Source: an uncultured Pelagibacteraceae bacterium
Lineage (GTDB): Bacteria; Pseudomonadota; Alphaproteobacteria; Pelagibacterales; Pelagibacteraceae
Assembly: GCA_902583295.1 (NCBI GenBank)
Contig: CACHUY010000001.1
Coordinates: 1-64,000 of the forward strand
Length of the DNA stretch: 64,000 nucleotides
Reading direction: 5' to 3'
The notes beneath the pieces were generated by a model, which was given only the letters and a program-made list of their open reading frames with translations, did no database searches and had not been told where the DNA came from. A program made the translations under genes and the position numbers. Shown in pieces: positions 23,305 to 35,027 of the stretch; the first letter of the stretch is position 1, and each line of letters begins with the position of its first letter.

Positions 23305-24067
23305 TTTTAAAGAAAAATTCGAAAAAATGAAAGTTGCAGGTAATCTTGCTGCTCGAACTTTAGATATGCTAACAGAAAATATTAAAGAAGGCGTAAGCAC
23401 AGACTACATCGATAAATTAGGATATGAATTTATAAGAGATAATGGAGGTTACTCTGCTCCACTTTATTATAGGGGCTTTGCAAAATCACTTTGTACATCT
23501 TTAAATCATGTTGTATGTCATGGAATTCCTTCAGATAGAATTCTAAATGAGGGTGATGCAGTCAATGTAGATGTAACTGCAATTGTTGATGAACATTACG
23601 GTGATACCAGCAGAATGTTTTGTATTGGCAAAACTCCAGTTAAATTAAAAAATTTAATTGATACAACTTACGAGTCGATGATGAGAGCAATTAAAATTTT
23701 AAAACCTGGTATAAAATTAGGTGATATTGGATATACAATCCAATCATTTGTTGAAGATAAAGGCTTCTCTGTTGTTCGTGATTTTTGCGGTCATGGAATT
23801 AGTACAACTTTTCATGAATCTCCAAATATTTTACATTATGGAACAAAAAATACAGGAATGGAACTTCGACCTGGAATGACATTTACTATTGAACCTATGA
23901 TCAACTCAGGAAAATATGATGTAAAGATGTTAAATGATGGCTGGACAGCAGTAACAAAAGATAAATCTTTATCAGCTCAATTTGAACATACGTTAGGAAT
24001 TACTGAAAATGGTTATGAAATCTTTACAGAATCTGCTAAAGGTTATTCGAAGCCTCCATACTTATAA
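23297..24067 (+). CDS. map: Methionine aminopeptidase, type I
   Basis: The ~256-aa pita-bread metallopeptidase removes N-terminal methionine. The five metal ligands are visible: Asp pair in VNVDVTAIVDEHYGDTSRMF, His in CGHGISTTFHESPN, Glu in FTIEPMI and the C-terminal Glu in SAQFEHTLGIT. The ATG at 23297 lies inside the sfsA 3' end. It begins the run into the purine genes. Confidence 0.95.
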   Translation: MTDFKEKFEKMKVAGNLAARTLDMLTENIKEGVSTDYIDKLGYEFIRDNGGYSAPLYYRGFAKSLCTSLNHVVCHGIPSDRILNEGDAVNVDVTAIVDEHYGDTSRMFCIGKTPVKLKNLIDTTYESMMRAIKILKPGIKLGDIGYTIQSFVEDKGFSVVRDFCGHGISTTFHESPNILHYGTKNTGMELRPGMTFTIEPMINSGKYDVKMLNDGWTAVTKDKSLSAQFEHTLGITENGYEIFTESAKGYSKPPYL

Positions 24068-24070
24068 TTA

Positions 24071-25366
24071 ATGATTAAAAGATACTCGCGTAAACAATTA
24101 ACTGACATTTGGTCAGAAGAAAATAAATATAAAATCTGGTTAGATGTTGAAATTGCTGCAGCAGAAGCGATGGAAAAACTTGGACAAATTCCAAGAGGAG
24201 TTGCATCTATTGTCAGAAAAAAAGCTAAAATTAATGTCCTAAGAATTCATAAAATAGAGTCTGAAGTTAAACACGATATTATAGCCTTTTTAACTTCAGT
24301 TACTGAAAAAGCAGGAATAAAAGCTAGATATCTTCACCAAGGAATGACATCCTCAGATGTTGTAGATACTAGTTTCAATATTCAATTAGTCCAATCAGGA
24401 AAAATCATTTTAAAAGATATCGATCAAATTTTAAAAGTTTTAAAAAGACAGGCTAAAAAATACAAACTAACACCGTGTATGGGACGTAGTCATGGGATAC
24501 ATGCAGAGCCAATTACTTTTGGTTTAAAATTAGCTTCATTTTATGAAGAGTTTAAGAGAAACAGGAAAAGATTGGTAAATGCAATTGATGAGGTTGCAAC
24601 TTGTGCTATTTCTGGAGCTGTTGGAACATTTGCTAATATTAATCCTAATGTTGAAAAACATGTTGCAAAAAAATTAGGTTTAAAAGTAGAGCCAATTTCA
24701 ACACAAGTTATACCAAGAGACAGACATGCATTCTATTTTTCAGTTTTAGGAATTATAGCAGGCTCAATAGAAAGAGTTGCTATCGAAATAAGACACCTAC
24801 AGAGAACAGAAGTTTATGAATTACAAGAATTTTTTTCAAAAAAACAAAAGGGCTCTTCAGCAATGCCTCATAAAAAAAATCCTATTTTAAGTGAAAACTT
24901 AACTGGACTTGCAAGAATGGTAAGAAGCACAGTTGTGCCTGCACTAGAAAATATAGCTCTATGGCATGAAAGAGATATATCACATTCAAGTGTAGAAAGA
25001 AATATTGGTCCAGATGCCAATATCACTACAGACTTTGCTCTGGTAAGACTTACGAATATTTTAGATAATATGATTGTGTATCCAAAAAAAATGCTTGAAA
25101 ATTTAAATATAACCAAAGGTTTAATTTTTTCACAAGAGGTAATGTTAGAACTAACAAAAACTGGTTTAACTAGAGAAAAATCCTATAAAATGGTTCAGAG
25201 CTATGCAAAAAAGTGTTTTGCAGAAAATTTAAATTTATATGATGTTCTTTTAGAGGATAAAATGATTATGACTAAAATTTCTCAAAAAAAATTGAAATCC
25301 ATCTTTAGTTACTCCAAACATTTTAAAAATGTAAATTTAATATTTAAAAGAGTTTTCAAAAAATGA
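24071..25366 (+). CDS. purB: Adenylosuccinate lyase
   Basis: The 431-aa lyase acts twice in purine synthesis (SAICAR to AICAR and adenylosuccinate to AMP). It has the fumarase/aspartase-fold signature [17 protein letters not shown] near residue 260 and the catalytic-His regions [13 protein letters not shown] and [10 protein letters not shown]. It overlaps purC by 4 nt. Confidence 0.97.
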   Translation: MIKRYSRKQLTDIWSEENKYKIWLDVEIAAAEAMEKLGQIPRGVASIVRKKAKINVLRIHKIESEVKHDIIAFLTSVTEKAGIKARYLHQGMTSSDVVDTSFNIQLVQSGKIILKDIDQILKVLKRQAKKYKLTPCMGRSHGIHAEPITFGLKLASFYEEFKRNRKRLVNAIDEVATCAISGAVGTFANINPNVEKHVAKKLGLKVEPISTQVIPRDRHAFYFSVLGIIAGSIERVAIEIRHLQRTEVYELQEFFSKKQKGSSAMPHKKNPILSENLTGLARMVRSTVVPALENIALWHERDISHSSVERNIGPDANITTDFALVRLTNILDNMIVYPKKMLENLNITKGLIFSQEVMLELTKTGLTREKSYKMVQSYAKKCFAENLNLYDVLLEDKMIMTKISQKKLKSIFSYSKHFKNVNLIFKRVFKK

Positions 25367-26148
25367 AAAAGGGGAAAAAATTATACGAAGGAAAAGCTAA
25401 AATTATTTATGCTACAACAGATAAAGATTTAGTAATTCAATATTTTAAAGATGACGCAACAGCTTTTAATAATCAAAAAAAATCTACCATTGAGGGAAAA
25501 GGAGTTTTAAATAATAGAATTTCTGAACATATACTCTCAAGCCTTTCACAAATAGGTATAAAAAATCACCTGGTTAAAAGATTAAATATGCGCGAGCAAG
25601 TCGTTAAGCTTGTTGAAATAATTCCTATTGAATTTATTGTTAGAAATGTTGCAACGGGATCTTTAACAAAACGTCTTGGAATTGAAGACGGAACTATTTT
25701 AAAAGAACCTTTGATTGAATATTGCTTAAAAGATGACAAGCTTGGTGATCCATTAATTGCTGAAGAACATATTCTTACATTTGATTGGGCGTCAAAAAAA
25801 GAAATCGAAAAAGTAAAAAAAATGATTTTAAGAATTAATGATTTTATGATCGGAATGTTTAGAGGAGTGGGAATTAAGCTAATAGATTTTAAGTTAGAAT
25901 TTGGAAGACTAAACTATAACGGTAAAAAAGAAGTTATTTTAGCTGACGAAATAAGTCCTGATACTTGCAGATTGTGGGATAGTTTAACTGATAAAAAATT
26001 GGATAAAGACAGATTTAGAAAAGACTTAGGTGATCTTATACCAGCATACACTGAAGTTGCAAAAAGACTTGGTATTCTTCACGAACAATCCAACGTGAGT
26101 GCAGTAAATGTAACAAATCTATCTTCAGTTAAAAGAAAACGTAAATGA
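25363..26148 (+). CDS. purC: Phosphoribosylaminoimidazole-succinocarboxamide synthase
   Basis: The 261-aa SAICAR synthase starts [18 protein letters not shown], the ATP-binding strand of this family. It contains [17 protein letters not shown] and the signature [16 protein letters not shown]-type segment ([17 protein letters not shown]). The ATG overlaps purB and the end overlaps purS, so translation is coupled. Confidence 0.97.
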   Translation: MKKGKKLYEGKAKIIYATTDKDLVIQYFKDDATAFNNQKKSTIEGKGVLNNRISEHILSSLSQIGIKNHLVKRLNMREQVVKLVEIIPIEFIVRNVATGSLTKRLGIEDGTILKEPLIEYCLKDDKLGDPLIAEEHILTFDWASKKEIEKVKKMILRINDFMIGMFRGVGIKLIDFKLEFGRLNYNGKKEVILADEISPDTCRLWDSLTDKKLDKDRFRKDLGDLIPAYTEVAKRLGILHEQSNVSAVNVTNLSSVKRKRK

Positions 26149-26387
26149 AAATATCATTAATTATTACTCTTAAAAAAGACGTCCTAGATCCTCAAGGAAA
26201 AGTAATTCATCAGGCTCTTGATGGTATGGGGTTTAATGATGTCAATGAAGTAAGACAGGGTAAATATTTTGAAATTGACACTAAAGAAACTGACCCTAAA
26301 AAAGCAAAAGATAAAGTTGAAGAAATGTGCAAAAAACTTTTAGCCAATCTTGTAATAGAAAATTTCAAGATTATTGACGCACAGTAA
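26145..26387 (+). CDS. purS: Phosphoribosylformylglycinamidine synthase subunit PurS
   Basis: The 80-aa protein is the small PurS subunit that bridges PurQ and PurL in the three-part FGAM synthase. The fold is recognisable from [19 protein letters not shown] and [11 protein letters not shown]. It overlaps purC by 4 nt and is followed 3 nt later by purQ. Confidence 0.94.
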   Translation: MKISLIITLKKDVLDPQGKVIHQALDGMGFNDVNEVRQGKYFEIDTKETDPKKAKDKVEEMCKKLLANLVIENFKIIDAQ

Positions 26388-26390
26388 TTC

Positions 26391-27074
26391 ATGAAATCAG
26401 CAGTCATTACATTTCCAGGTTCTAATTGTGATAGAGATATGGATGTTGCTTTAAAAAAATTTGGTTTTAAAAATAAAATGGTTTGGCATCAAGATCTTGA
26501 GTTGCCAAAAAGTGATTTGGTAGTTTTGCCCGGTGGTTTTTCTTATGGCGATTATCTTAGATGTGGCAGCATGGCTTCTAAATCTAAGATCATGCAATCT
26601 GTAATTAATTTTGCAAATTCTGGTGGAATGGTGATGGGTATTTGTAATGGTTTTCAAATTTTAGTTGAAACTGGATTAGTGCCTGGAGTTTTATTAAGAA
26701 ACAAATATTTAGAATTTATTTGCAAAAACGTTTTTGTAAAAATTAGCAATGAAGACAATGCTTATTTCAAAAATATTAGTAACAACGTATTAGAGCTACA
26801 TATCGCACATAATGAAGGAAATTACTTTTGTACAAATGATCAATTAAAAGAAATTGAAGACAACGCACAAGTTGCAATTAATTACTGTGACCCAGAGGGT
26901 AAAATTGAACAACAATTCAATCCTAATGGATCTATAAAAAATATTGCTGGAATTTTTAATAAAGAAAAAAATGTTTTAGGAATGATGCCTCATCCTGAAC
27001 GGATGATTGATCCTGTTTTATCAGGTGAGGATGGCTCTTATTTTTTTAAAAACTTAATTAATAACTTAAAATGA
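26391..27074 (+). CDS. purQ: Phosphoribosylformylglycinamidine synthase, glutaminase subunit PurQ
   Basis: The 227-aa class I glutamine amidotransferase supplies ammonia to PurL. The nucleophile Cys is in [11 protein letters not shown] (about residue 85) and the His/Glu of the triad in MMPHPERM near the end. The opening [17 protein letters not shown] is typical. It overlaps purL by 4 nt. Confidence 0.97.
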   Translation: MKSAVITFPGSNCDRDMDVALKKFGFKNKMVWHQDLELPKSDLVVLPGGFSYGDYLRCGSMASKSKIMQSVINFANSGGMVMGICNGFQILVETGLVPGVLLRNKYLEFICKNVFVKISNEDNAYFKNISNNVLELHIAHNEGNYFCTNDQLKEIEDNAQVAINYCDPEGKIEQQFNPNGSIKNIAGIFNKEKNVLGMMPHPERMIDPVLSGEDGSYFFKNLINNLK

Positions 27075-29263
27075 TTGTAAACGAAAAAATAGCTATCGAT
27101 CATGGATTGAAAAAAGACGAATTCAAAAAAATCTGTGAACTTTTAAAAAGAACTCCTAATATTACAGAATTAGGAATATTTTCTGCAATGTGGAATGAAC
27201 ACTGCTCATATAAATCTTCAAGGCTACATTTAAAAAAATTACCAACCAAAGGTAAACAAGTAATTCAAGGACCTGGTGAAAATGCTGGGGTAGTAGATAT
27301 TGGAGATAATGATGCAATTGTCTTTAAAATTGAAAGTCATAATCACCCTTCTTTTATTGAACCTTATCAAGGTGCTGCCACAGGAGTTGGTGGAATAATG
27401 AGAGATGTATTCACAATGGGTGCAAGACCAATAGCTAATTTAAATTCAATACACTTTGGTTCTACACAACATAAAAAAACTAAAAATCTGCTTAGAGGTG
27501 TTGTCCATGGAATAGGAGGTTATGGAAACTGTATGGGGGTTCCAACCATTGCAGGACAAACAAGTTTTGATAGCTCTTATAATGGAAATATCTTGGTTAA
27601 CGCAATGACTTTAGGATTAGTGAAGAAAGATAAGATTTTTTACTCAAAAGCAGCGGGTTTAAATAAACCTGTAATATATGTCGGATCTAAAACAGGTCGT
27701 GATGGTATTCACGGTGCGAGTATGGCTTCTGCCAGTTTTGATGATAAAATTGAAGAAAAAAAACCAACTGTACAAGTTGGTGATCCCTTTACAGAAAAAC
27801 TTTTGCTTGAAGCATGTTTAGAGTTAATGGCTGGGGACTCAATCATTGCTATTCAGGATATGGGAGCTGCAGGATTAACTTCTTCAAGTATCGAAATGGC
27901 TTCAAAGGGAAATCTTGGTATAGAAATTAATTTAAATAAAGTTCCATGTAGGGAGGGAAAAATGACTCCTTATGAAATCATGCTTTCTGAAAGTCAGGAA
28001 AGAATGTTGATTGTTTTAGAAAATGGAAAAGAAGATCAAGCTAAAAAAATATTTGACAAGTGGAATTTAGATTTTGCTGTAATTGGAAAAACAACCAAAT
28101 CAAAGAAAATTGAACTATATTTTGATAGTGAAAAAGTTGCTGACATTCCAGTTAATACTCTTGTCGAAAATTCACCGATGTATGATCGTAAATGGAAAAA
28201 AGCAAAACTACCAAATAAAAACAAAATTAATAAAGATGACATAAATAATTTAAAAATAATTGAAGTACTAAAAAAAATTTTATCTAATCCGAATATCTGT
28301 AGTAAAGAATGGATTTGGCAGCAGTATGACCACACAGTAATGGGAGACACAATTCAAAAGCCTGGGGGCGACTCGGGTGTGGTTAGGGTTCATGGCACAA
28401 ATAAAGCAGTTGCAGCATCAGTAGACTCCTCAGCAGTTTATTGTTGGGCTCATCCTCTTACAGGTGGAAAGCAAGTGGTATGTGAAAGTTTTAGAAATTT
28501 AATATCTGTTGGAGCAAAACCAATTGCCATTACAAATTGTCTAAATTTTGGAAGCCCTGAAAATGAAGAGAACATGGGTGAGTTTGTTGAATGTGTTCAG
28601 GGAATTGGAGAAGCAAGCTCTTATTTAAAATTTCCTGTAGTGTCTGGAAATGTTTCTTTCTATAATCAAACAAAGGACCAGGGAATAAAGCCCACTCCAT
28701 CTATAGGAGGAGTTGGACTTATAAAAGATTATAATAAAATGATTACTATGAATTTTAAGGAAGTTGATAATGTTGTTTTAGTTATTGGTAAAACTGAAGG
28801 TCATATTGATCAAAGTTTATTTGCAAGAGTTATATTAGATGAAAAAAATGGGCCCCCACCAGAAATAAATCTTTTTAATGAAAAAAATAATGGAGAAACT
28901 CTTTTAAAATTAATTGATAGTAATTTAATTAAAAGCGCCCATGACATTTCTTTAGGTGGAATAATTACTGCCGTATCAAAAATGTGTATTAAAGGTAATA
29001 AAGGTATTAATCTAAAAAAGCCAAAATATTTAATCAATGAAATAGAATACTTCTTTGCAGAAGATCAAGGAAGATACATTGTTGAAATCAGTAATAAAGA
29101 TCAAAAAAAAGTCCTAGATATATTAAATAAAAATGCAGTTCATTATGATGAGCTTGGAACAATCAATGAAAATATGCTATTTTTGAATGAAAAGACAAAA
29201 GTTACAATTGACGAATTAAAAGGGTTTAATACAAAGTGGTTGAAGGAATACATGAGTAACTAA
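27071..29263 (+). CDS. purL: Phosphoribosylformylglycinamidine synthase subunit PurL
   Basis: The 730-aa subunit is the short PurL that works with PurS and PurQ. FGAR/ATP-binding motifs are [41 protein letters not shown] and [15 protein letters not shown] in the first half, repeated as a pseudo-duplicate in the second half. Its stop codon overlaps the bolA start (TAATG). Confidence 0.98.
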   Translation: MIVNEKIAIDHGLKKDEFKKICELLKRTPNITELGIFSAMWNEHCSYKSSRLHLKKLPTKGKQVIQGPGENAGVVDIGDNDAIVFKIESHNHPSFIEPYQGAATGVGGIMRDVFTMGARPIANLNSIHFGSTQHKKTKNLLRGVVHGIGGYGNCMGVPTIAGQTSFDSSYNGNILVNAMTLGLVKKDKIFYSKAAGLNKPVIYVGSKTGRDGIHGASMASASFDDKIEEKKPTVQVGDPFTEKLLLEACLELMAGDSIIAIQDMGAAGLTSSSIEMASKGNLGIEINLNKVPCREGKMTPYEIMLSESQERMLIVLENGKEDQAKKIFDKWNLDFAVIGKTTKSKKIELYFDSEKVADIPVNTLVENSPMYDRKWKKAKLPNKNKINKDDINNLKIIEVLKKILSNPNICSKEWIWQQYDHTVMGDTIQKPGGDSGVVRVHGTNKAVAASVDSSAVYCWAHPLTGGKQVVCESFRNLISVGAKPIAITNCLNFGSPENEENMGEFVECVQGIGEASSYLKFPVVSGNVSFYNQTKDQGIKPTPSIGGVGLIKDYNKMITMNFKEVDNVVLVIGKTEGHIDQSLFARVILDEKNGPPPEINLFNEKNNGETLLKLIDSNLIKSAHDISLGGIITAVSKMCIKGNKGINLKKPKYLINEIEYFFAEDQGRYIVEISNKDQKKVLDILNKNAVHYDELGTINENMLFLNEKTKVTIDELKGFNTKWLKEYMSN

Positions 29264-29493
29264 TGGCAATGAATTTGAATGAAATTGAGAATTTAATTAA
29301 AGAGGCTATGCCTGATGCTATTGTTGAAATACAAGACCTAGCTGGTGATGGAAATCACTACTCTGCAACTATAACCTCATCTCAATTTTCAGGTAAAAGT
29401 AAAATTGAACAACATAAGATGGTATACAATTCGTTAAAAGGAAGAATGGGTAACGAATTACATGCATTAGCAATAAAAACAAAGGAAAATTAA
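29263..29493 (+). CDS. bolA: BolA family protein
   Basis: The 76-aa protein has the BolA fold with the conserved [27 protein letters not shown] stretch holding the invariant His. BolA proteins pair with monothiol glutaredoxins to bind or move [2Fe-2S] clusters, and a CGFS glutaredoxin gene follows 1 nt later. Confidence 0.93.
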   Translation: MAMNLNEIENLIKEAMPDAIVEIQDLAGDGNHYSATITSSQFSGKSKIEQHKMVYNSLKGRMGNELHALAIKTKEN

Positions 29494-29494
29494 A

Positions 29495-29833
29495 ATGGAC
29501 CAAGAAACAAATGATTTAATTAAAAATGAAATTGAGAATAACGAAGTTTGCTTATTCATGAAAGGAACACCTGATGCACCACAATGTGGTTTCTCAATGG
29601 CTACTTCTAACATTTTAAAAGTTCTAGAAGTAAACTTCAAAGGGATAAACGTTTTAGCAGATCAAAAACTTAGAGAAGGTATCAAAGTTTATAGTGATTG
29701 GCCTACAATCCCCCAACTATATATTAAAAATGAATTTGTTGGTGGATGTGATATTGTAAAAGAAATGTTTGAAAGTGGTGAACTTGCTAAACTGCTTGAA
29801 GATAAAAATGTAAATTTTAAAGCTAAAAACTAA
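29495..29833 (+). CDS. grxD: Monothiol glutaredoxin (Grx4/GrxD type)
   Basis: The 112-aa glutaredoxin has the monothiol CGFS active site ([15 protein letters not shown], about residue 30), FMKGTPDAP upstream and the glutathione-contact WPTIPQLYI and GGCDIVKEM. It carries [2Fe-2S] clusters with BolA. Its stop abuts the stop of the convergent rpsD with no intervening base. Confidence 0.96.
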   Translation: MDQETNDLIKNEIENNEVCLFMKGTPDAPQCGFSMATSNILKVLEVNFKGINVLADQKLREGIKVYSDWPTIPQLYIKNEFVGGCDIVKEMFESGELAKLLEDKNVNFKAKN

Positions 29834-30451
29834 TTATCTAGAATAATATTCAATAACTAGGTTAGGTTCCATAACAATTGGATAAGGAACTTCATCAAAT
29901 TTTGGAGTTCTTACAAACTTAAGTTTTTTATTTTTTTCATCCATCTGAATATACTCTGGAGTTTCTCTTTCCTTGTTTGCAAGAGCAATATCAATAATAG
30001 CCAGTTGTTTAGACTTGTCTCTTATCTCAATTGAGTCTTCCTCTTTTACTAAATAACTTCCAATATTAACTTTTTTACCGTTAACTTTAACATGTCCATG
30101 ATTAATTAGCTGTCTAGCTGAAAATATTGTTGTTGCAAATTTTGCTCTGTAAATTACTGCATCTAATCTTCTTTCAAGTAAACCTATTAAGTTTTCACCA
30201 GTATCACCTTTAAGCATTACAGCTTTTTTATAAATATTTCTAAACTGTCTTTCATTGATATTACCATAGTAGGCTTTTAGTTTTTGCTTAGCTTGTAACT
30301 GAATTCCATAATCTGAAGGCTTAGATGATCTAGTTTGGCCATGTTGTCCTGGTCCGTAAGCTCTAGTATTAAAAGGACTTTTCGGTCTTCCCCAAAGGTT
30401 AACCTTCAATCTTCTATCAACTTTATGTTTAGAGTTTAATCTTTTAGTCAT
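29834..30451 (-). CDS. rpsD: 30S ribosomal protein S4
   Basis: The 205-aa S4 has the N-terminal region [22 protein letters not shown] and the S4 RNA-binding domain [34 protein letters not shown]. It nucleates 30S assembly at the 5' domain of 16S rRNA. The start at 30451 is 40 nt from the methyltransferase gene upstream. Confidence 0.98.
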   Translation of the reverse strand: MTKRLNSKHKVDRRLKVNLWGRPKSPFNTRAYGPGQHGQTRSSKPSDYGIQLQAKQKLKAYYGNINERQFRNIYKKAVMLKGDTGENLIGLLERRLDAVIYRAKFATTIFSARQLINHGHVKVNGKKVNIGSYLVKEEDSIEIRDKSKQLAIIDIALANKERETPEYIQMDEKNKKLKFVRTPKFDEVPYPIVMEPNLVIEYYSR

Positions 30452-30491
30452 TTAATAGAGGGGTTTATAAACCTACTCATTGTTTTGTCAA

Positions 30492-31205
30492 TCAACGTTT
30501 TTTTCCTAAACTAGCAAATACACTTGATAAAATACGTGTTTCCTTTGAAGATAATTCCATCCTATAAAAAATATTTCTCAAGTTCTCAAGCATTATGGGT
30601 TTCTTTTCTTTAGGTTTGAAGAACCCAATATCTTCTAAATTTTTAATACACAAGTTGGACATTGATAATATGTCTTTTTTTGAGGCTGGCTTTACTTTTT
30701 TAGATTTTTTAAAACTAGAAACTTTTGAATTAATAACGCTGTGCACGACTTGAGCAATTATAATTAAACTGTGAGACAAATTCAGAGATTTAAAATCTGG
30801 GTTAGTTGGGATCTGAAGAGTATAATTTGCATAACTTATCTCATTATTTGAAAGTCCTGAGGCTTCAGATCCAAATAAAAAAGCCACTTTTTTTTTATAA
30901 TCAATTTTCTTTAAATCTTCTAATTGGATATGTTTTATGTTTTTATTCCTAAACCTTGCTGAAGTGGCAATTACTAAATCAATTTTTTTTAATGCATGCT
31001 CAAGATTATCAAAGTTTTTACTGTTACCAATAATATTTTTTGCACCTACAGATGTAGCTAAAATTTTATCATTTGGATAGATGGGTTTAGGATCTACAAC
31101 AATCATTTTTTGAAAATTAAAATTTTTTATAGCCCGCGCACATGCACCGATATTTTCTGAGAGCTGAGGTTTGTGCAAAATAAATGAAATATTATTTTTT
31201 GACAT
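30492..31205 (-). CDS. TrmJ-like RNA methyltransferase (SpoU family)
   Basis: The 237-aa SPOUT methyltransferase has ISFILHKPQLSENIGACARAIKNF at the N-terminus, VAFLFGSEASGLSNNEI mid-protein and FKSLNLSHSLIII as the third SpoU motif. The N-terminal placement of the catalytic domain and the C-terminal helical tail fit TrmJ, which 2'-O-methylates position 32 of tRNAs. Confidence 0.87.
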   Translation of the reverse strand: MSKNNISFILHKPQLSENIGACARAIKNFNFQKMIVVDPKPIYPNDKILATSVGAKNIIGNSKNFDNLEHALKKIDLVIATSARFRNKNIKHIQLEDLKKIDYKKKVAFLFGSEASGLSNNEISYANYTLQIPTNPDFKSLNLSHSLIIIAQVVHSVINSKVSSFKKSKKVKPASKKDILSMSNLCIKNLEDIGFFKPKEKKPIMLENLRNIFYRMELSSKETRILSSVFASLGKKR

Positions 31206-31207
31206 AA

Positions 31208-32071
31208 TTAATCTATGCCGTGACTTCTATCATAATTTGAAATTTCAGATGTATCTAAATCTTTCAAATACTTTTTATCCGTTTGCCAAATACTAACTTT
31301 TAATGGGTAGCATTTTGCTACATCAGAGGAGTGTTCAGATCCACAATCTCCACCAGGACAAGCTGATAGAGCTCCTAGTAAATCAGTCTCTGCAAAAAAT
31401 TCTAAATAATCACCTGGTCTTACTGGGCTTGCCTTCATAAAATATTGTTTTGTATCATTGGTAAATCCAGTTAACATAAAAACGTTCAAAACATCGTGAA
31501 CTATTTTTTCAGCTTCATCAATTTTAAGTTTTTTTTCTATAACTAGAGCTCTAGTTAAATTTGAATGACAGCAGTAATGATAGTCATTGCCCGATAGAAG
31601 CTTTGACGTGTAAGGATCACACCTAGTCCCAATTACATCATGTACTGATCCACCATCTTCATCATAATCGTACCAATCTAACGTATCCCATGTGATAGTT
31701 GCTAAAGATCTAAGATAAGGAAAACTACTAAACATTTTATCCCCTACGGAAAGATGTGTTCCATAAAGAGCTCTTGTTTTTCCAGAATAAAATTTTTCAT
31801 TTAAATTATTCAAATTAAAAAGATTTAAATCCCCTACTTGTGGCCCCTCAACACTTTCAATTCTAAAGAACTCACCTTTTTTTATTTGAAATGTTTTGGC
31901 GTCTCTTGGGGGAATTATAACTTCATTTTTTTTATTCAAATTTTTTCGCGCTAGATGTAAAATAGTTAAGTTTTTTTCTTCAATATTATTATTGGGATAA
32001 CAAACCACTGGTTTTGCTCCAATTCTCTCACTAATATCAGAAGGTTTATTTGCAAACTTTTTAATCTTCAT
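31208..32071 (-). CDS. DUF1989 / urea-carboxylase-associated family protein
   Basis: The 287-aa protein belongs to the DUF1989 family. Recognisable blocks are the region with FFRIESVEGPQVGDLNLFNL, KTRALYGTHLSVGDKMFS, DVIGTRCDPYTSKL, a CCHSNLTRAL segment and a Cys-rich LSACPGGDCGSEHS near the C-terminus. Some relatives act near urea amidolyase genes; none are here. It lies 2 nt after cimA on the same strand. Confidence 0.82.
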   Translation of the reverse strand: MKIKKFANKPSDISERIGAKPVVCYPNNNIEEKNLTILHLARKNLNKKNEVIIPPRDAKTFQIKKGEFFRIESVEGPQVGDLNLFNLNNLNEKFYSGKTRALYGTHLSVGDKMFSSFPYLRSLATITWDTLDWYDYDEDGGSVHDVIGTRCDPYTSKLLSGNDYHYCCHSNLTRALVIEKKLKIDEAEKIVHDVLNVFMLTGFTNDTKQYFMKASPVRPGDYLEFFAETDLLGALSACPGGDCGSEHSSDVAKCYPLKVSIWQTDKKYLKDLDTSEISNYDRSHGID

Positions 32072-32073
32072 GC

Positions 32074-33675
32074 CTAAAGGCTAGCAGGAGCGTTATCTTT
32101 ATATAGTTTGTAATCCAAGCTATCGATGAGTGCTTTAAAAGATGCATCAATGATATTTGGTGAAACTCCTATAGTAAACCAATTTAACCCATTAGAGTCT
32201 GTACTTTCAATACTAACCCTAGTTACCGCCTCAGTTCCTGTATTTAAAATTCTTACTTTATAATCGACTAATCTTAAATCTTTTAGGTATTCAGAATATT
32301 TATCAAGTTTATTTACGTTTTTTCTAATTGCGTTATCTAAAGCATTAACAGGACCATTTCCTTCTCCTTCACACAATATTTTTTGGCCATCTACTTCTAA
32401 CTTTGCCTTTGCATGAGATATAATTTCTCCCGATTTATCTTTTTTAACAGAAACATCATATTCGTTAATTGATATATATCTTGGTATGTCACCCATCAAT
32501 CTTCTTGCCAGCAATTCAAAAGAAGCATCTGCACCATCGTAACTATATCCTATAAATTCTCTATCTTTTACCTCCTCAAGAAGTTTTTTTATTTTAGGAT
32601 CATTTTTCTCTACCTTGATACCTATAGAATTCAATCTAGACATAATATTAGACTGCCCTGATTGGTCTGAGACAACTATATTCCTTGAATTTCCTACCTC
32701 TTCAGGATTTATGTGTTCGTAAGTTTTTGGATCTTTTTGAACAGCAGAAACATGCATCCCTCCTTTGTGAGAAAAGGCAGATGCACCAACATAAGGTAAG
32801 TGTTTGTTAGGTTTTCGATTAAGTAATTCATCTAACAACCTTGAGCATTGTGTTAAATTTTTTAAGTTTTTACGTTTAATGTTTAGTTGATAATTTTCAT
32901 AAAAATCTTTTTTTAAAAAAAAAGTTGGGATGAGAGATGTTAAGTTTGCATTACCACATCTTTCCCCTAATCCATTTATAGTTCCTTGGACTTGTCTCAC
33001 ACCAGCTTGAACTGCTGTTAAACTGTTTGCAACTGCATTTTCTGTGTCATTATGAGCATGAATTCCTAAATTTTTTCCCGGTATATGTTTTGCAACTTCC
33101 AAAATAATCTTTTCAATCTCATGAGGAAGTGTGCCTCCATTTGTATCACACAAAACAATCCATCTAGCTCCATTGTCATAGGCAGATTTTAAGCAAGCAA
33201 GTGCATAATCAGCATTTGCTTTATATCCATCAAAAAAATGTTCAGCATCAAACATGAATTCTTTGCCTGATTTAACAATATGTTTTGCGCTATCGCTGAT
33301 GTTGGTAAGGTTTTCCTCATTTGAGATACCAAGGGCTACGTCAACTTGGAAATCCCAAGATTTTCCAAACAAACAAATTGATGAACTTTTGGAATTAATT
33401 AAAGAGGATAACATTGGGTCATTTTCAGCACTATGCTCTGATTTTTTTGTCATACCAAAAGCGGTTAAGTTAGCTGATTTAAAATTGTGATCTTTGTTAA
33501 AAAATTCTGTATCAGTTGGGTTTGCACCAGGCCAACCTCCTTCAATGTAATCAACACCAAGCTCATCTAAAGCAGAAGAAATTTTCTCTTTGTCATCAAT
33601 TGAAAAATCAACACCTTGAGTTTGCGCTCCATCACGTAGAGTGGTATCGAATATATATAGCTGATCTTTACTCAT
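32074..33675 (-). CDS. cimA: Citramalate synthase
   Basis: The 533-aa enzyme condenses acetyl-CoA and pyruvate to (R)-citramalate, the threonine-independent entry to isoleucine. The HMGL-like TIM barrel starts IFDTTLRDGAQTQGVDFS and has the metal-binding GIHAHNDTENAVANSL. The C-terminal ~120 residues form the LeuA-type regulatory domain. Its ATG overlaps the cysS stop by 4 nt. Confidence 0.92.
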   Translation of the reverse strand: MSKDQLYIFDTTLRDGAQTQGVDFSIDDKEKISSALDELGVDYIEGGWPGANPTDTEFFNKDHNFKSANLTAFGMTKKSEHSAENDPMLSSLINSKSSSICLFGKSWDFQVDVALGISNEENLTNISDSAKHIVKSGKEFMFDAEHFFDGYKANADYALACLKSAYDNGARWIVLCDTNGGTLPHEIEKIILEVAKHIPGKNLGIHAHNDTENAVANSLTAVQAGVRQVQGTINGLGERCGNANLTSLIPTFFLKKDFYENYQLNIKRKNLKNLTQCSRLLDELLNRKPNKHLPYVGASAFSHKGGMHVSAVQKDPKTYEHINPEEVGNSRNIVVSDQSGQSNIMSRLNSIGIKVEKNDPKIKKLLEEVKDREFIGYSYDGADASFELLARRLMGDIPRYISINEYDVSVKKDKSGEIISHAKAKLEVDGQKILCEGEGNGPVNALDNAIRKNVNKLDKYSEYLKDLRLVDYKVRILNTGTEAVTRVSIESTDSNGLNWFTIGVSPNIIDASFKALIDSLDYKLYKDNAPASL

Positions 33676-35027
33676 TTAAATTTCCACGTCGTTTTACCAT
33701 CTTTATCTTCTATTAAAACACCTTTGTCTAAAAGCTCGTCTCTAATTTTATCAGCTTCTTCATAGTTTTTATCTACTCTAGCTTTATTTCTTAATTCAAT
33801 TTTCTCTAAAATTTGAGTTTCATTTATTGAAAGGTTATTTTTCTTAAATTCTAACCATTGATTTTGTGTTTCATTCAATAAACCTATAAATTTACATGCT
33901 GAAATAAATAAAGCTTTATCAATAGAATTGCCTTTTTGCGCTTTGTCATACAATTTATGAAGATTGGCAATATACCCTGGAGTATTTAAATCATCATAAA
34001 GTGGTTTAAGAGTCTCATCATCAATTTCTTCTACTTTATAATCCGATTCATACACTTTGTACCACTTATTAAGTGTATTTTGACAATCATTTAAAAGTTT
34101 GTCATTCCAATCTAAAGGTTGTTTGTAATGGGCACTCAAGATAGCTAATCTCAAAACTTGACCACTTACTTTATTTCTAAAATCTTTTATTTTTAAAATA
34201 TTTCCTTGCGATTTAGCCATTTTTTCATTCGACATTGTTATAAATGCATTGTGTAACCAATAGTTTGCAAAAACTTTTGTGTCATTGGCACATCTCGATT
34301 GTGCAATTTCATTTTCATGGTGCGGAAATAATAAGTCTATACCTCCCCCATGAATATCAAATTCATTTCCAAGAAATTTTTTTGACATAGCGGAGCATTC
34401 TAAGTGCCAACCTGGCCTACCTTTTCCCCATGGAGACTCCCAAAAAGGTTCATCATCTTTAGAAGGTTTCCATAAAACAAAATCCTCTGAGTTTTTTTTA
34501 TTATCGCTCACTTCAACTCTTGAACCAGCAATTAATTCATCAAGATTTTTATTTGAAAGTTTTCCATAATCTTTAAATTTATTTACTTCAAAATATACAT
34601 GTTGATTTTCTTCATAAGCAAATTTCTTCTTTATCAGATCAGAAATCATTTCTATCATCAAATCAATATGTTCAGTTGCTTTAGGTTGATGCGTAGGAAT
34701 ATCACAATTTAAATAACTACAATCCTTTTGAAAACTTTTATTTACATTTTTGGTTAATTCAGAAATTGAAATATTTTTATCTTTTGATGAATTTATAATT
34801 TTATCATCAACATCAGTTATGTTTCTAACATAAATAACTTTTGGATATTTTTTTTTAAAAATTTTATAAAGAATATCAAAAACAACAATTGGTCTTGCAT
34901 TACCAATATGGGGATCGTCATATACAGTCGGACCACAAACATACATTCTAATATTTTTTTCATCTATAGGAACAAATTTTTCTTTTTTGTTACTTAAATT
35001 ATTAGTTAAAAAAATATCATTACTCAT
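33672..35027 (-). CDS. cysS: Cysteinyl-tRNA synthetase
   Basis: The ATG at 35027 overlaps the nadE stop (ATGA) and is preferred over the track start, which lies inside nadE. The ~451-aa class I synthetase has the HIGH-type motif CGPTVYDDPHIGNARP near residue 33 and the KMSKS-type EKMAKSQGNI. Zinc-site residues are in WHLECSAM and PHHENEIAQ. A helical anticodon-binding tail follows. Confidence 0.96.
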   Translation of the reverse strand: MSNDIFLTNNLSNKKEKFVPIDEKNIRMYVCGPTVYDDPHIGNARPIVVFDILYKIFKKKYPKVIYVRNITDVDDKIINSSKDKNISISELTKNVNKSFQKDCSYLNCDIPTHQPKATEHIDLMIEMISDLIKKKFAYEENQHVYFEVNKFKDYGKLSNKNLDELIAGSRVEVSDNKKNSEDFVLWKPSKDDEPFWESPWGKGRPGWHLECSAMSKKFLGNEFDIHGGGIDLLFPHHENEIAQSRCANDTKVFANYWLHNAFITMSNEKMAKSQGNILKIKDFRNKVSGQVLRLAILSAHYKQPLDWNDKLLNDCQNTLNKWYKVYESDYKVEEIDDETLKPLYDDLNTPGYIANLHKLYDKAQKGNSIDKALFISACKFIGLLNETQNQWLEFKKNNLSINETQILEKIELRNKARVDKNYEEADKIRDELLDKGVLIEDKDGKTTWKFK